Notes under the pieces: model-generated
The model's input: the letters and a program-made list of their open reading frames with translations, nothing else
Told to the model about the DNA's origin: nothing
The model's database searches: none
Program-made: the position numbers and the translations under genes
Shown: one piece after another, positions 20,116 through 28,873 of the stretch
Layout: every line of letters begins with the position of its first letter
Numbering within the stretch: position 1 is the first letter of the stretch
Source of the DNA: an uncultured Dehalococcoidia bacterium
GTDB taxonomy: Bacteria; Chloroflexota; Dehalococcoidia; Lucifugimonadales; GCA-2712585
Length of the DNA stretch: 64,000 nt
Assembly (NCBI GenBank): GCA_958295715.1
Contig: OY282371.1
Location: 772,133-836,132 of the forward strand
Direction: 5' to 3'

Positions 20116-21315
20116 GTGACCGAGCAGGCGCTATCCGACGTTAGGGTCCTGGACCTCAGCGACAACGTCGCCGGCGCCTACTGCGCCCGGATGCTGGCCG
20201 ACTACGGGGCGGAGGTCGTCAAGGTTGAGCCGCCTCTCCACGGCGACCCCGCCCGGCGGGTTGGCCCCTTCCCGGCTGACCTCCCCGATCCGGAGAAGAG
20301 CGGCCTGTTCATCCACCTTAACGGCAACAAGAGGGGCGTCACCCTGAACGTGGCGTCTAAGGCCGGCCGCCGCATTCTGAAGGAACTCGCGGCTGGCGCG
20401 GACGTTATCGTAGAGACCTTCAGCCCCGGTTATCTGCCCTCTCTTGGCCTGGGCTTTGCAGACCTGCGACCCCTTAACCCCGCCCTGGTGATGACCTCCA
20501 TAACCCCCTTCGGACAAAGCGGCCCTTACAGAGGCTACAAGGCCTCCGAGGCGGGAGTGTTCGCCATGAGCGGCAGGATGCATCCCCACGGCCTGGCCGA
20601 ACGCGCGCCCCTTCCCTACGCCCCCGACGTGGTATGGCGGCAGGTGGGCGTCACCGCGGCGGCGGCCACCGTGGGCGCGCTGTTCGGCGCTAGGCTCCAA
20701 GGTATAGGCCGCCAGGTGGACGCGTCGTCCCTTGAAGCCCTGGCAGGCAACGTGGATAACCGGCCCCTGTTCTACGCCTATACCGGCGTGAAGACCCCGC
20801 GGGAGCGGTGGCCCGGCGGCATACCCCAAGGCGCCTATCCCTGCGCCGACGGCTACGTGGTCTTCGGCGTGGGATACGACGTCTACTTTCGCCGCCTCTG
20901 CGACGCCATGGGCCGCCCCGACATATTCCGAGACCCCCGGTGGGCCTCCATTCAGGCCCGGACGCGAAACGCCGAGGAGTTCGAAGCCATCTTCATTGAG
21001 TGGCTGATGCAGCGCTCCAAACGGGAGGTCTTTGAACTATGCCAAGCCCACCGGGTCATGTGCGCCCCCGTCCTCTCCTTTGAGGAGATGCTTCAGGACC
21101 CGCAGTTGAAGGCCAGGTCCTTCTTCACCACCTTGGACCACCCCGGCGTTGGGCCGCTCCCCGCTCCCGGATTTCCCTTTAAGATGACCCGGACGCCCGC
21201 CCGGGAACGCCTTCCCGCCCCGCTGCTTGGACAGCACAACGTCGACGTTTTCTGCAAGGGGTTGGGCTACAGCCGCGCGGAGATGGCGCGACTCAGGGAA
21301 GGCGGCGTGATATGA
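20116..21315 (+). CDS. Class III CoA transferase (CaiB/BaiF family), copy 1
   Basis: A 399-aa CaiB/BaiF-type enzyme moving CoA between acyl groups through an aspartyl-CoA anhydride. Family features: VRVLDLSDNVAGAYCARML, GAEVVKVEPPLHGDPARR, LNGNKRGVTLNV, VIVETFSPGYL, and a C-terminal LLGQHNVDVFCKGLGYS. The catalytic Asp, expected about residue 170, corresponds to YAPDVVWRQVG. It starts with GTG at 20116, 21 bases after the dehydrogenase gene. Its stop overlaps an ATG (ATGA at 21312) that once led directly into the second CoA transferase; a repeat-bearing insertion now lies between. The 3' 112 bases are duplicated downstream. Confidence 0.92.
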   Translation: MTEQALSDVRVLDLSDNVAGAYCARMLADYGAEVVKVEPPLHGDPARRVGPFPADLPDPEKSGLFIHLNGNKRGVTLNVASKAGRRILKELAAGADVIVETFSPGYLPSLGLGFADLRPLNPALVMTSITPFGQSGPYRGYKASEAGVFAMSGRMHPHGLAERAPLPYAPDVVWRQVGVTAAAATVGALFGARLQGIGRQVDASSLEALAGNVDNRPLFYAYTGVKTPRERWPGGIPQGAYPCADGYVVFGVGYDVYFRRLCDAMGRPDIFRDPRWASIQARTRNAEEFEAIFIEWLMQRSKREVFELCQAHRVMCAPVLSFEEMLQDPQLKARSFFTTLDHPGVGPLPAPGFPFKMTRTPARERLPAPLLGQHNVDVFCKGLGYSRAEMARLREGGVI

Positions 21316-21670
21316 GCGGCGCCGCGTTGGCTTTGGGATGTGAGGGGGGATGGATTCCCGCCTGCGCGGGAAGGGCGCGCGCGCCCGTTTTGGTTTTGAA
21401 GACCGTTGGTCCTGGGTTGCGGGCTTCCTGGATTCCCGCCTGCGCGGGAAGGGCGCGTGCGCCCGTTTTAATTTTGAAGACCGTTGGTCCTGGGTTGCGG
21501 GCTTCCTGGATTCCCGCCTGCGCGGGAATGACGGAGGGGAAGGAGCAGGAACGCCTTCCCGCCCCGCTGCTTGGACAGCACAACGTCGACGTTTTCTGCG
21601 AGGGGTTGGGCTACAGCCGCGCGGAGATGGCGCGACTCAGGGAAGGCGGCGTGATATGAGCGGCGCCGCG
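21204..21670. repeat. 123-bp direct duplication bracketing a 78-bp tandem hairpin array
   Basis: Bases 21204-21326 recur at 21548-21670 with essentially one difference (AAG to GAG, Lys to Glu). The copied piece is the 3' end of the first CoA transferase plus the ATGAGCGGCGCCGCG start of the next gene. Between the copies are hairpin repeats spaced 78 bases apart (GGATTCCCGCC at 21352, 21430 and 21508), each of the first two followed by AAGGGCGCG(C/T)GCGCCCG and GACCGTTGGTCCTGGGTTGC. An open frame from 21312 to 21659 reads through everything but is a chimera, not a gene. Confidence 0.9.
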
Positions 21671-22936
21671 GTGGCTCATCCCCTGCAAGGCGTGCGGGTC
21701 CTCGACATGACCGAGGTTTGGGCCGGCCCCATGGCCGCGTCGCTCCTTGGGGACCTGGGCGCGACGGTCATCAAGTTGGAGTCCTTCCCCAGGCCGTCCC
21801 TCACCAGGCTGAAGGGCCTATCCATTGGCTACAGCGACAACGACCCCAACGCCCCCCGCCCTTGGGACCGCGCGGCCCTGCACAACATGGCCAACCGCAA
21901 CAAGCGCGGCGTGACCCTAAACCTGCGCCACCCGAAGGGCATGGACGTTTTCAGGAGGCTGGCCGGCAAGGTCGACGTCCTGCTGACCTCATTCGCCGCC
22001 GGCGCCGCCGCCCGCTTGGGGGTCGACTACCCCGCCGTTAGCAGGATGAACCCCGATATCGTCATGCTGTCCATGTCCGGCTGGGGTGAGGAGGGGCCTT
22101 ATAAGGGATACAGCGCCTTGGGCAGCGCTTTGGACGGCTTCACCGGGCATCACGCCATGCGCGGCTACCCCGACACCGACGACTCCACGACCCCCATAAT
22201 CCAGCACGCCGACGCCGTGGCCTGCGTGACCGCCGCCTTCGCCGTCCTCACGGCCCTCCACCACAGAAACCGCACGGGAGAGGGCCAGTGGATAGACATG
22301 TCGCAGGTGGAGTCCTTCCTGCCTCACCTGGGCGGCGTCTTCATGGACTACGCGATGAACGGCCGCTCCCCCACGCGTCTGGGCAGCCGCCATCGATACC
22401 TGGCCCCCCACGGCTGCTACCGGTGCCGCGGCGACGACAATTGGCTTGTGATAAACGTCTCCTCTGAGGAGGAGTGGCTGAGCCTGTGCAGGGTCACTGG
22501 GCACGACGAGTGGGCGCGGGACCCACGCTACACCGACCCCATCAGCCGCCTTGAAAATCAGGACAGCCTGGACGAGGCCATTCAAGGCTGGACCCTTGGG
22601 AAGGACAAGCTGGAGGCCATGGGCCTGCTCCAGGAGGCCGGCGTCCCGGCCCATGCCGTTCTAGATGACGCCGACCTCTATAACGACCCTCACCTGAAGG
22701 CGAGGGGGTTCTTCAAGAAGCTGAATCATCCCGTGGTGGGGGAGCGCGACTATCCGGGCTTCTTGTGGGACCTTGGCGATGGGCCTCAGGAGCCGCTTCC
22801 TCCCAGCGCGTTGGGAGAGCACAACGACTATGTCTACGGCAAGTTTCTGGGACTGAGCACGGAAGATATCCAAGCCCTCTGGGATGAGGGCGTCATCGGC
22901 GAGGAGTTCCCGCCGGAGACCTACGACGTGGCTTAG
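21656..22936 (+). CDS. Class III CoA transferase (CaiB/BaiF family), copy 2
   Basis: A 426-aa family III CoA transferase: VRVLDMTEVWAGPMAASLL, LGATVIKLESFPRPSL, NRNKRGVTLNLRHPKG, VDVLLTSFAAGAAARLGVDY, and IIQHADAVACVTAAFAVLT around the catalytic Asp region. The start is the ATG at 21656 (MSGAAVAHPLQG). The long in-frame extension upstream is translated repeat DNA. The start codon sits in the duplicated ATGA junction, so translational coupling to a C-terminal stop is preserved even after the insertion. Together with copy 1 and the dehydrogenases it should activate and oxidise carboxylic acids without ATP. Confidence 0.92.
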   Translation: MSGAAVAHPLQGVRVLDMTEVWAGPMAASLLGDLGATVIKLESFPRPSLTRLKGLSIGYSDNDPNAPRPWDRAALHNMANRNKRGVTLNLRHPKGMDVFRRLAGKVDVLLTSFAAGAAARLGVDYPAVSRMNPDIVMLSMSGWGEEGPYKGYSALGSALDGFTGHHAMRGYPDTDDSTTPIIQHADAVACVTAAFAVLTALHHRNRTGEGQWIDMSQVESFLPHLGGVFMDYAMNGRSPTRLGSRHRYLAPHGCYRCRGDDNWLVINVSSEEEWLSLCRVTGHDEWARDPRYTDPISRLENQDSLDEAIQGWTLGKDKLEAMGLLQEAGVPAHAVLDDADLYNDPHLKARGFFKKLNHPVVGERDYPGFLWDLGDGPQEPLPPSALGEHNDYVYGKFLGLSTEDIQALWDEGVIGEEFPPETYDVA

Positions 22937-22958
22937 CCTAACGCGCCGGCGAGACCCG

Positions 22959-24116
22959 TCACCCGAAGGCGTTGTGCCCCGTTATCTCCCGGCCAAGGGC
23001 CAGCGTGTGAATGTCGTAGGTCCCCTCGTAGGTGTCCACCGTCTCCAGATTCAGCATGTGGCGTATGGAGTCGTGCTCCAAGGTGATGCCGCTGGCCCCC
23101 AGAATCTCGCGGGCGGTCCTGGCCCCCTCCAAGGCGGCGCGCACGTTCTCGCGCTTGGCCAGGGATACCTGGTTGTAGTCCATCCTGCCCTGGTCCTTCA
23201 GCCGGGCCAACCGCCAGGCCAGGGTCAGGCCCTGGGTGTGCCGGGCCAGCATCCCCGCAAGTTTGGCCTGGACAAGCTGCCGCGCGGCTATGGGCTTTTG
23301 GAAGGTGACGCGGCTCAGGGCAAACCTCAGCGCCTCCGAATAGACCGCCTCCAGGCAGCCCAGGGCGCCCCATGCGATGCCGTAGCGCGCCTGCGTTAGG
23401 CAGGAGAGGGGGCCGCGCATCCCCTTGACGTTGGGCAGGACCTGGGACTCGTGGACCCGCACTTCGTCCAGGACCAGTTCGCTGGTCACCGACAGGCGGA
23501 GGCTCATCTTGCGCTTGATGACGTTGGCCCTGAAGCCGGGGCTGTCGGTGGGAACCAGGAACCCGCGCACCGCGTCCTCCTCGTCCTTGGCCCAAATCAG
23601 GGCGACGTCGGCGATGCTGCCGTTGGAAATCCACATCTTGGCGCCGTTCAGCACGTGGCAGCCGCCGTCCCTGTGGGAGCGGGTCGTCATGGCTCCGGGG
23701 TCGGAGCCGCCCTCGTGCTCCGTGAGGCCGAAGCACCCCACAAGCTCCCCCTTGGCCATCTTGGGCAGGTAACGGGACTTCTGCTCCTCGGAGCCGTAGG
23801 CGTAAATGGGGTGCATCACCAGCGCGCTCTGAACGCTGGCGAAGCTGCGAAGCCCCGAATCCGCCCGCTCAAGCTCGTACATGAGGAGCCCGTAGGCCGC
23901 GCTGGAAATCCCGGCTCCCCCGTGCTCCGGCGGGAGGGTCGCGCCCAGAAATCCTTGTCTTCCCAGTTCCACTGCCAGCCCTTCGGGAAAGGTCTCCTCC
24001 TCCCACCACCCGCTCACGTTGGGCATAACCCGCCCCTCCAGGAACTCGCGAGCCGCGGCCTGCACCTGACGCTCCTCCGGCGATAGCTCATCCAGTATTC
24101 GATAGTAGTCCAGCAT
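22959..24116 (-). CDS. Acyl-CoA dehydrogenase, glutaryl-CoA dehydrogenase-like
   Basis: A 385-aa dehydrogenase closest in pattern to glutaryl-CoA dehydrogenases: GFLGATLPPEHGGAGISSA, GCFGLTEHEGGSDPGAM, GAKMWISNGSIADVALIWAK, FGL-type fatty-acid binding strand replaced by RVTFQKPIAARQLVQAKLA, and the C-terminal ETVDTYEGTYDIHTLALGR, whose Glu is the catalytic base. I use the ATG at 24116 because family homology begins there and it lies 5 bases after the upstream gene's stop; the in-frame extension to 24359 is unlike any dehydrogenase N-terminus. It is convergent with the CoA transferase operon. Substrate may be a dicarboxylyl-CoA, oxidised and decarboxylated. Confidence 0.9.
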   Translation of the reverse strand: MLDYYRILDELSPEERQVQAAAREFLEGRVMPNVSGWWEEETFPEGLAVELGRQGFLGATLPPEHGGAGISSAAYGLLMYELERADSGLRSFASVQSALVMHPIYAYGSEEQKSRYLPKMAKGELVGCFGLTEHEGGSDPGAMTTRSHRDGGCHVLNGAKMWISNGSIADVALIWAKDEEDAVRGFLVPTDSPGFRANVIKRKMSLRLSVTSELVLDEVRVHESQVLPNVKGMRGPLSCLTQARYGIAWGALGCLEAVYSEALRFALSRVTFQKPIAARQLVQAKLAGMLARHTQGLTLAWRLARLKDQGRMDYNQVSLAKRENVRAALEGARTAREILGASGITLEHDSIRHMLNLETVDTYEGTYDIHTLALGREITGHNAFG

Positions 24117-24121
24117 ATCCG

Positions 24122-25363
24122 CTACTCCAGGACGGCCCACGCCTCCATTCCGAAGTTCGCCCCCGTTGGAAGGACCTGGTTGGCCGTTATCGTGGTTACG
24201 GCGGGCAGGGAGTCGCCGAAGGCCCGGCGCCGTGCCTCGCTGAGGATGTCTTGGCGGTAGGCGTTCTGCGGGTCGGTGAACTCCAAGGTTCTCACCACGT
24301 CCCCCGCCCCGGCTCCCGCCGCTTGAAGGACTTGGAACAAATTCTCGTAGGTCTGACACATCTGGGCCTCAAAGTCACCCCGTCCCACCAGGTCGCCGGT
24401 GGCATGGTCCACGGGGCCTTGGCCTGAGCAGAACAGGAGCTTGCCGCAGCGCACGGCGGCGGGCGGCGTTGGGGTTCCCCTCGCCCGTTCCCGCCAGCCC
24501 GGCACCCTGATGACCTCCCTGTCCTCGCCGAGGTAGCAAAGGGCGTCGGTTTCCAGCATGGCCTCCCTGTGCAAGAGGCGCGAGATCACCAGACTGGTGG
24601 AGGCGGTCTCCCCTCCGCGAGTCCAAGACCCCCGGACCGCCTGAGCGCCGGCGTACTCCTCAAGACCGGCGGGGTGGATATAGTCGAAGGTCTTGGCCGT
24701 TCGCGCCGCGTCCACCGATGCGTCCCTCATCACCTGGCCCAGCGCGCCGCGCCAGATGGCCTGCGCCTGGCTGATTATTCCTGGGGGGTAGGCCTCTTGG
24801 CCGGTTGCCTCGTCGTAGGTCTTGCCCGTGGAGCCTGAGAGCCAGAACCAGTCGTCGCCCACGAAGAATCCCGGCCAGAAGGTCCGCGACCGGTATCGCT
24901 CCCACGTGGGCGTTCCCTCAGGAAAGACGCCACGCTTTTCCCTGCCGCCGCGCATGGCCGTTGCGCTGACGGTGAGGAGGGAGGATGAGTTGGGAATCCC
25001 GTCTACGATTACCCCCACCGACGCCGGCATACTGGGGCCAAAGCTGCGCCGCCGCACCGCGCCGCTGGCGCGATAGCCGGGCATGGCCGCCTCCAAGGCG
25101 TAGTCGACGGTGTAGACCACGTCTTCAAAGCTGTATCCGGCGGCGTTGAGAATGGCCCCCATCTTTTGGAATATAACCTCCGTCTGCTCAACCAAGTCCG
25201 TGCTGTTGACGACGCGCCTGCCGCGAGCGGGGTCGTGGGTTTCCGCCGTCAGACCGGAGACGCACAGCAGGCCGTTGCGCTCCACCGCCAGAGAGTAGGG
25301 TTGGAAGTCGAAACCGGGGTCCCAAGGGTAGTCCAGGGGGCGTATTACTCGCTTCGTAGTCAT
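24122..25363 (-). CDS. Fused RidA-like (YjgF/endoribonuclease L-PSP fold) protein
   Basis: A 413-aa protein formed from RidA-type modules. The first part has NGLLCVSGLTAETHD and ILNAAGYSFEDVVYTVDYAL; the last has GKLLFCSGQGPVDHATGDLVG and VLQAAGAGAGDVVRTLEFT. The middle is a more diverged module. RidA proteins hydrolyse reactive enamines, but the active-site Arg near the C-terminus (usually in VARLP-x-x-ALVEIE) is not evident here, so the activity is uncertain. The ATG at 25363 has GGGAGGAGG just upstream, overlaps the stop of the MaoC-like gene (ATGA), and is preferred over an in-frame start at 25453. It is part of a minus-strand operon from the SDR to the dehydrogenase. Confidence 0.82.
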   Translation of the reverse strand: MTTKRVIRPLDYPWDPGFDFQPYSLAVERNGLLCVSGLTAETHDPARGRRVVNSTDLVEQTEVIFQKMGAILNAAGYSFEDVVYTVDYALEAAMPGYRASGAVRRRSFGPSMPASVGVIVDGIPNSSSLLTVSATAMRGGREKRGVFPEGTPTWERYRSRTFWPGFFVGDDWFWLSGSTGKTYDEATGQEAYPPGIISQAQAIWRGALGQVMRDASVDAARTAKTFDYIHPAGLEEYAGAQAVRGSWTRGGETASTSLVISRLLHREAMLETDALCYLGEDREVIRVPGWRERARGTPTPPAAVRCGKLLFCSGQGPVDHATGDLVGRGDFEAQMCQTYENLFQVLQAAGAGAGDVVRTLEFTDPQNAYRQDILSEARRRAFGDSLPAVTTITANQVLPTGANFGMEAWAVLE

Positions 25364-25816
25364 GCCTCCTCCCGTCTGGATGGCATTAGGAGGGTGGCGC
25401 TGGCCGGCCTCACCACGGTGACGCCCTGCTGGTTGTCGATCCAAAGGTCGCACTCCACCAGATTGCGCCCCTCCACGCGCCGGGCGGCCCTGACCGCGCC
25501 GCGACAGATAACGGAATCCCCCTCAAAGACGGCGGCCCGGTTTTGAAAGCTGAGCTTCCATAGGCGGCTCCTTGGGCCGGCCCAGTCCTGGACCAACTGG
25601 GCCAGAAAGGCGCCAAGCATCTGCCCCATCAACCGGCGGCGCCGGGAATCCGAGTCTCTGAGCGTAGGCGGCGTCGTAGTGGAGACGTACGAAGTCCCAA
25701 GTGGCCGCGCCGTAGGCCACCATGTTGACCAGGCTGACGCGCTTCTCCACCGGGGGCAGGGGTTCGCCAACCCGCACGTCCTCAAACCATTTAGCTCCGG
25801 CCGCTGCGGTCGTCAA
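25360..25816 (-). pseudogene. MaoC-like hot-dog dehydratase, C-terminal unit, frameshifted
   Basis: The first part (AKWFEDVRVGEPLPPVEKRV, VAYGAATWDFVRLHYDAAYA, GFPAPPVDG) and the second (QMLGAFLAQLVQDWAGPRSR, FQNRAAVFEGDSVICRG, ECDLWIDNQQG) form one MaoC/hydroxyacyl-CoA dehydratase domain read in two frames. The shift lies at about 25635 in GATGGGGCAGATG, where one extra G separates them. The likely start is the TTG at 25816, overlapping the stop of the preceding unit (TTGA). The stop overlaps the RidA-like ATG. The residue pattern is conserved on both sides, so this is an assembly error or a very recent mutation. Confidence 0.75.
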
Positions 25817-26333
25817 GGGGTCTCGCGTCCGGTGGGCGATTGGGCGGGCGCGTAGTAAAGGAGTTCGTTGTTCCTGGCCAGAGCCTCCCTTCGCTGGTTG
25901 TAGTAGGTGTTCTCGACCTGCTGGAATATGAGGGCGCCGGAACGTCCCTCCTTCTCCCACACCCGCTTAACCTTGCGTCGCAGGGTGATGACGTCGCCGG
26001 GATGGACGGGTTGGAAGAACTCGTACTCATTTCCGGCCCGCAGCGGCGCGATGGCCCCCTCCGGGGCAAGGGCGACCGGATGGCCGGTCTCGTCGACGCC
26101 GGGGCCAAGGGCTTGAAAGGAGTCGCATATCAGCGTGGGGCGGGGCCATGACCTCCTTCAGGCCCACCGCGCGGGCGGACTCGTCGTTCGTGTAGAGGGG
26201 GTTAGGGGTCTTGGATGGCCTGGGAGTACATGCGGATGGCGGCGCGCCCCACCTCTTCGGGGGCGGTGAAGACCGATTCGCGGCCGACGGTGGCCTTGAG
26301 CCTCAGCAGCAGGTCGTTATGGGGGGAACTCAA
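25813..26333 (-). pseudogene. MaoC-like N-terminal hydratase unit, two frameshifts
   Basis: Conceptual joining gives an N-terminal MaoC-dehydratase domain of about 170 aa: LRLKATVGRESVFTAPEEVG, RMYSQAIQDP, then (shift at about 26196) NPLYTNDESARAVGLKEVMA, then (shift at about 26146) TLICDSFQALGPGVDETG, EYEFFQPVHPGDVITLRRK and ENTYYNQRREALARNNEL. Each shift is explained by one extra base (a T in CCCCTAACC and a C in CGCCCCACG). The probable start is the TTG at 26333, overlapping the stop of the SDR frame. Paired N and C MaoC units are known as two-part enoyl-CoA hydratases. Confidence 0.7.
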
Positions 26334-27117
26334 GACCGCTCAACCGGTTCTCTATGGACTGACGCCGGGTCCCCAGGTCTTGCCGAAGCCGTCGGACGTG
26401 AACGTATTGACCCCGTCATCGTTCCGGCGTTCACGCAGGCCAGATAGACGGCGCAGGGGCCGTTGTCGGCGGTTCGATGCGCGCGTCCCAGTTGGCGCGG
26501 TTCCAGGGTATGGCCCACGACCCCTCGCTTCGGAGGCTTCGGGGCTAAGCACGTTGACGGCGACGTTGTGCCCCCGCACCTCCTCGGCCAGGGCGTGGCT
26601 GAACATGTGAAGGGCGGCCTTGCTGGCGCTTGTAGGCCGTCCCCGCCGCCGCGCATGACCTCCAACCCCATCCTGGAGCCGATGTTGATTACGCTTCCTT
26701 TGCGCTGCTTCATCATTACGGGGAGAACGTGCCGGCAGCACAGGTAGGGGCCGGTGACGTTGACGGACATCAGCCTGTCCCACCTGTGGGGGTCGATTTC
26801 GAGGAACGGCTCGCCGATTATCATCAGCCCGGCGTTGTTCACCAGGGCGTCGATGCGCCCGTAGCGTTCCACCACCAACTCCACAGCCGCCTTCACCTGG
26901 GCTTCTTGGGTGACGTCGCAGGCAATGCCAAGGGCCTCGCCGCCCATGGCCTGTATCTCGGCGCGGTTTCCGAAGCCGTCCCCGGCAGGCCGGCTGTGGA
27001 GTTGGGCCTGGAGCAGGCGGGCCACTATCGCCCCCTCGGACGCGTAGGCCAAGGCGATGGCCTTCCCAAGCCCCGGCTTGCGCCGGTGACCATGGCCACC
27101 ATTCCCTTCATCCGCAT
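26330..27117 (-). pseudogene. Short-chain dehydrogenase/reductase broken by several frameshifts
   Basis: Pieces of one SDR lie in different frames in the correct order: MRMKGMVAMVTGASRGLG (cofactor TGxxxGxG; start at 27117), KAIALAYASEGAIVA, then IACDVTQEAQVKAAVELVVE, IDALVNNAGLMIIGEPF, SVINIGSRMGLEVMRGGG, and ASKAALHMFSHALAEEVRG in another frame with a Tyr codon just upstream (TAYK) before a further shift. At least three or four single-base indels are required. The gene heads the minus-strand operon with the MaoC, RidA-like and dehydrogenase genes, consistent with acyl-CoA oxidation. The true C-terminal residues are uncertain. Confidence 0.75.
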
Positions 27118-27258
27118 GCAGGACCTCTGGCTTCGCCCGACGCCTTCCGCGTCTAGGGGCCTCTCCTGAGGCTGGCACGGGGCCATTCTAACCTCTAGGC
27201 AGGACGCAAACAAGGGCGCGCGGTTCCCAACGCTATTCAGGGGTTGCTTGCGCCGCTA

Positions 27259-27287
27259 TTGACAGGGCATGATGGGGGCAATAACTT
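27259..27287 (+). promoter_or_regulatory. Promoter for the amidase gene
   Basis: TTGACA at 27259-27264, a 17-base spacer and TAACTT at 27282-27287. It places transcription start near 27294, which makes the GTG at 27314 (with AAGGGAGG upstream), not the ATG at 27269, the start of the amidase. Confidence 0.5.
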
Positions 27288-27313
27288 TGGTGAGTCGCAA
27301 GGGAGGGTGTCTA

Positions 27314-28743
27314 GTGGCCGGGTTGGACCTGAGCGTCGCGTCTATCATGGATATGAGCCGCCTCATCGGGGATGGCCGGCTGTCTCCGGTGGAGCTTGTT
27401 CAGGCCACCTTGGAGCGCGTTGAGCGGTTGGACCCAACGCTGAAGGCCTTCATAACGGTGAGCGGTGACCACGCCCTGAAGGAGGCACGCAGGTTGGAAC
27501 AGGAGGCCGCGGCGGGCCGGCTCCGAGGCCCCCTCCACGGCATCCCCTTTACGCTGAAGGACGTGATAGCCACCAAGGGCATCCGCACCACCTACGGGCA
27601 TCCGCGGCTGTTGGACTTTGAACCGCAGGAGGAGCGCGACGGTCCGCAGGCTTCTGGAGGACGCGGGGGCCGTTCTGATAGGCAAGGTGTACTCGCAGAT
27701 AGGCCGCGGCGACGGGCTTATCGACTGCCGCAATCCGTGGGACATCAGCAGGAGCCCGGGGCACCTCCAGCAGCGGCTCCGGGGCGGCGGTGGCCGCCTC
27801 GCTGGGGCTGCTGTCCATAGGCACCGACACCGGCGGCTCCGTGCGCCATCCCGCCGCCAACTGCAACCTGGTGGGGCTGCGGGCCACCTTCGGGCGCGTC
27901 AGCCGCCACGGTGTCCTGGCCCCCGCGTGGAGCTACGACCAGGCGGGGCCTCTGACCAAGACGGTGGAGGACAACGCCTTGGCGGCCCAGACCCTGTCGG
28001 CCTTTGACCCCAAGGACCCGGTAAGCGTCAACGCGCCGGCGCCGGACTACCTTTCCGGTCTGCGGAGCGGGGCGCGAGGTGTGCGGGTGGGTGTCCCGTC
28101 GGACCGGTGGATTTGGGAGCGCGAGACGGAGGAGGTGGAGGAGCTGGTCAGAGAGGCGATAGGTGTCCTGGAGGGGTTGGGATGCCGGGTTAGCCGGGTG
28201 TCGCTGCCCTTGGCCGCCGAGACGCGGGCGGCCCACTTCAAGATCAGCCTTCCGGAGTCCTGCGTCTACTGGACGCGGAACTTCAGCGCGGAGACCATTG
28301 AGGGCTGGCCCGAAGTCCGGCAGGGCATAGAGCAGGGGAGGGAGCAGCCATTCGCCGAGTATCTCGCTGGGCTTGAGCAGTCGGCTGTCATCGGGCAGGA
28401 GCTTGCCGCCGCGTTTAGGGAGGTGGACGTCATAGCCCTGCCCACGGGCGGCACCCTCAACGACCGCTGCGACGCAGACACGGCGGTCATCAGGGGCAGG
28501 GAGGTCCCCGCCCGCTCCCGCGCGGTTTACATAAACGGCATGGCCAGCCTCGCGGGAACCCCGGCGATTTCCGTTCCCTGCGGCTTCGCTGTGGACAACC
28601 GGCTGCCCGTGGGTCTACAGTTGATGGGCCGCAGGATGGAGGAGGGCCTGCTCTTCCGGACTGCCTACGCTTATGAGCAGGCGACGGGTTGGTATCTTAG
28701 GCGCCCTCCCATTGAGGAGACTGTTGGAAGGCTGCCGGAGTAG
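27314..28743 (+). CDS. Amidase-signature hydrolase, two frameshifts
   Basis: A member of the amidase signature family (Ser-cisSer-Lys triad), about 475 aa when joined. The Lys lies in HGIPFTLKDVIATKG in the first frame. After LLDFEPQEE (about 27635) the next frame reads ATVRRLLEDAGAVLIGKV, and from about 27755 a third frame gives GTSSSGSGAAVAASLGLL and SIGTDTGGSVRHPAANC, with both catalytic serines. The remainder to 28743 is intact (GLRATFGRVSRHGVLAP; AGTPAISVPCGF). All catalytic residues are present, so function would return if two single bases were corrected. I use the GTG at 27314. The family hydrolyses many amides; the substrate is unknown. Confidence 0.85.
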
Positions 28744-28779
28744 GCCGGCGCCTTGGTCATGGCAGACCGGGATGCCGGG

Positions 28780-28810
28780 GGATGGATTCCCGCCTTCGCG
28801 GGAATGACGA
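28780..28810. repeat. Dispersed hairpin repeat, single copy
   Basis: GATGGATTCCCGCCTTCGC followed by GGGAATGACGA: one complete copy in the 130-base gap between the amidase and SDR genes. Confidence 0.85.
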
Positions 28811-28873
28811 AAAAGAGGGGCGGGATGATTACTTGAAGGCGTTATTGATGGGTGACGAGGAAAGGAGAGTCCA

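Noticed and set aside
21312-21659. 115-codon open frame between the CoA transferase genes
   Set aside because: It starts at a duplicated start codon, runs through hairpin repeats and ends in a duplicated C-terminus; a by-product of the duplication.
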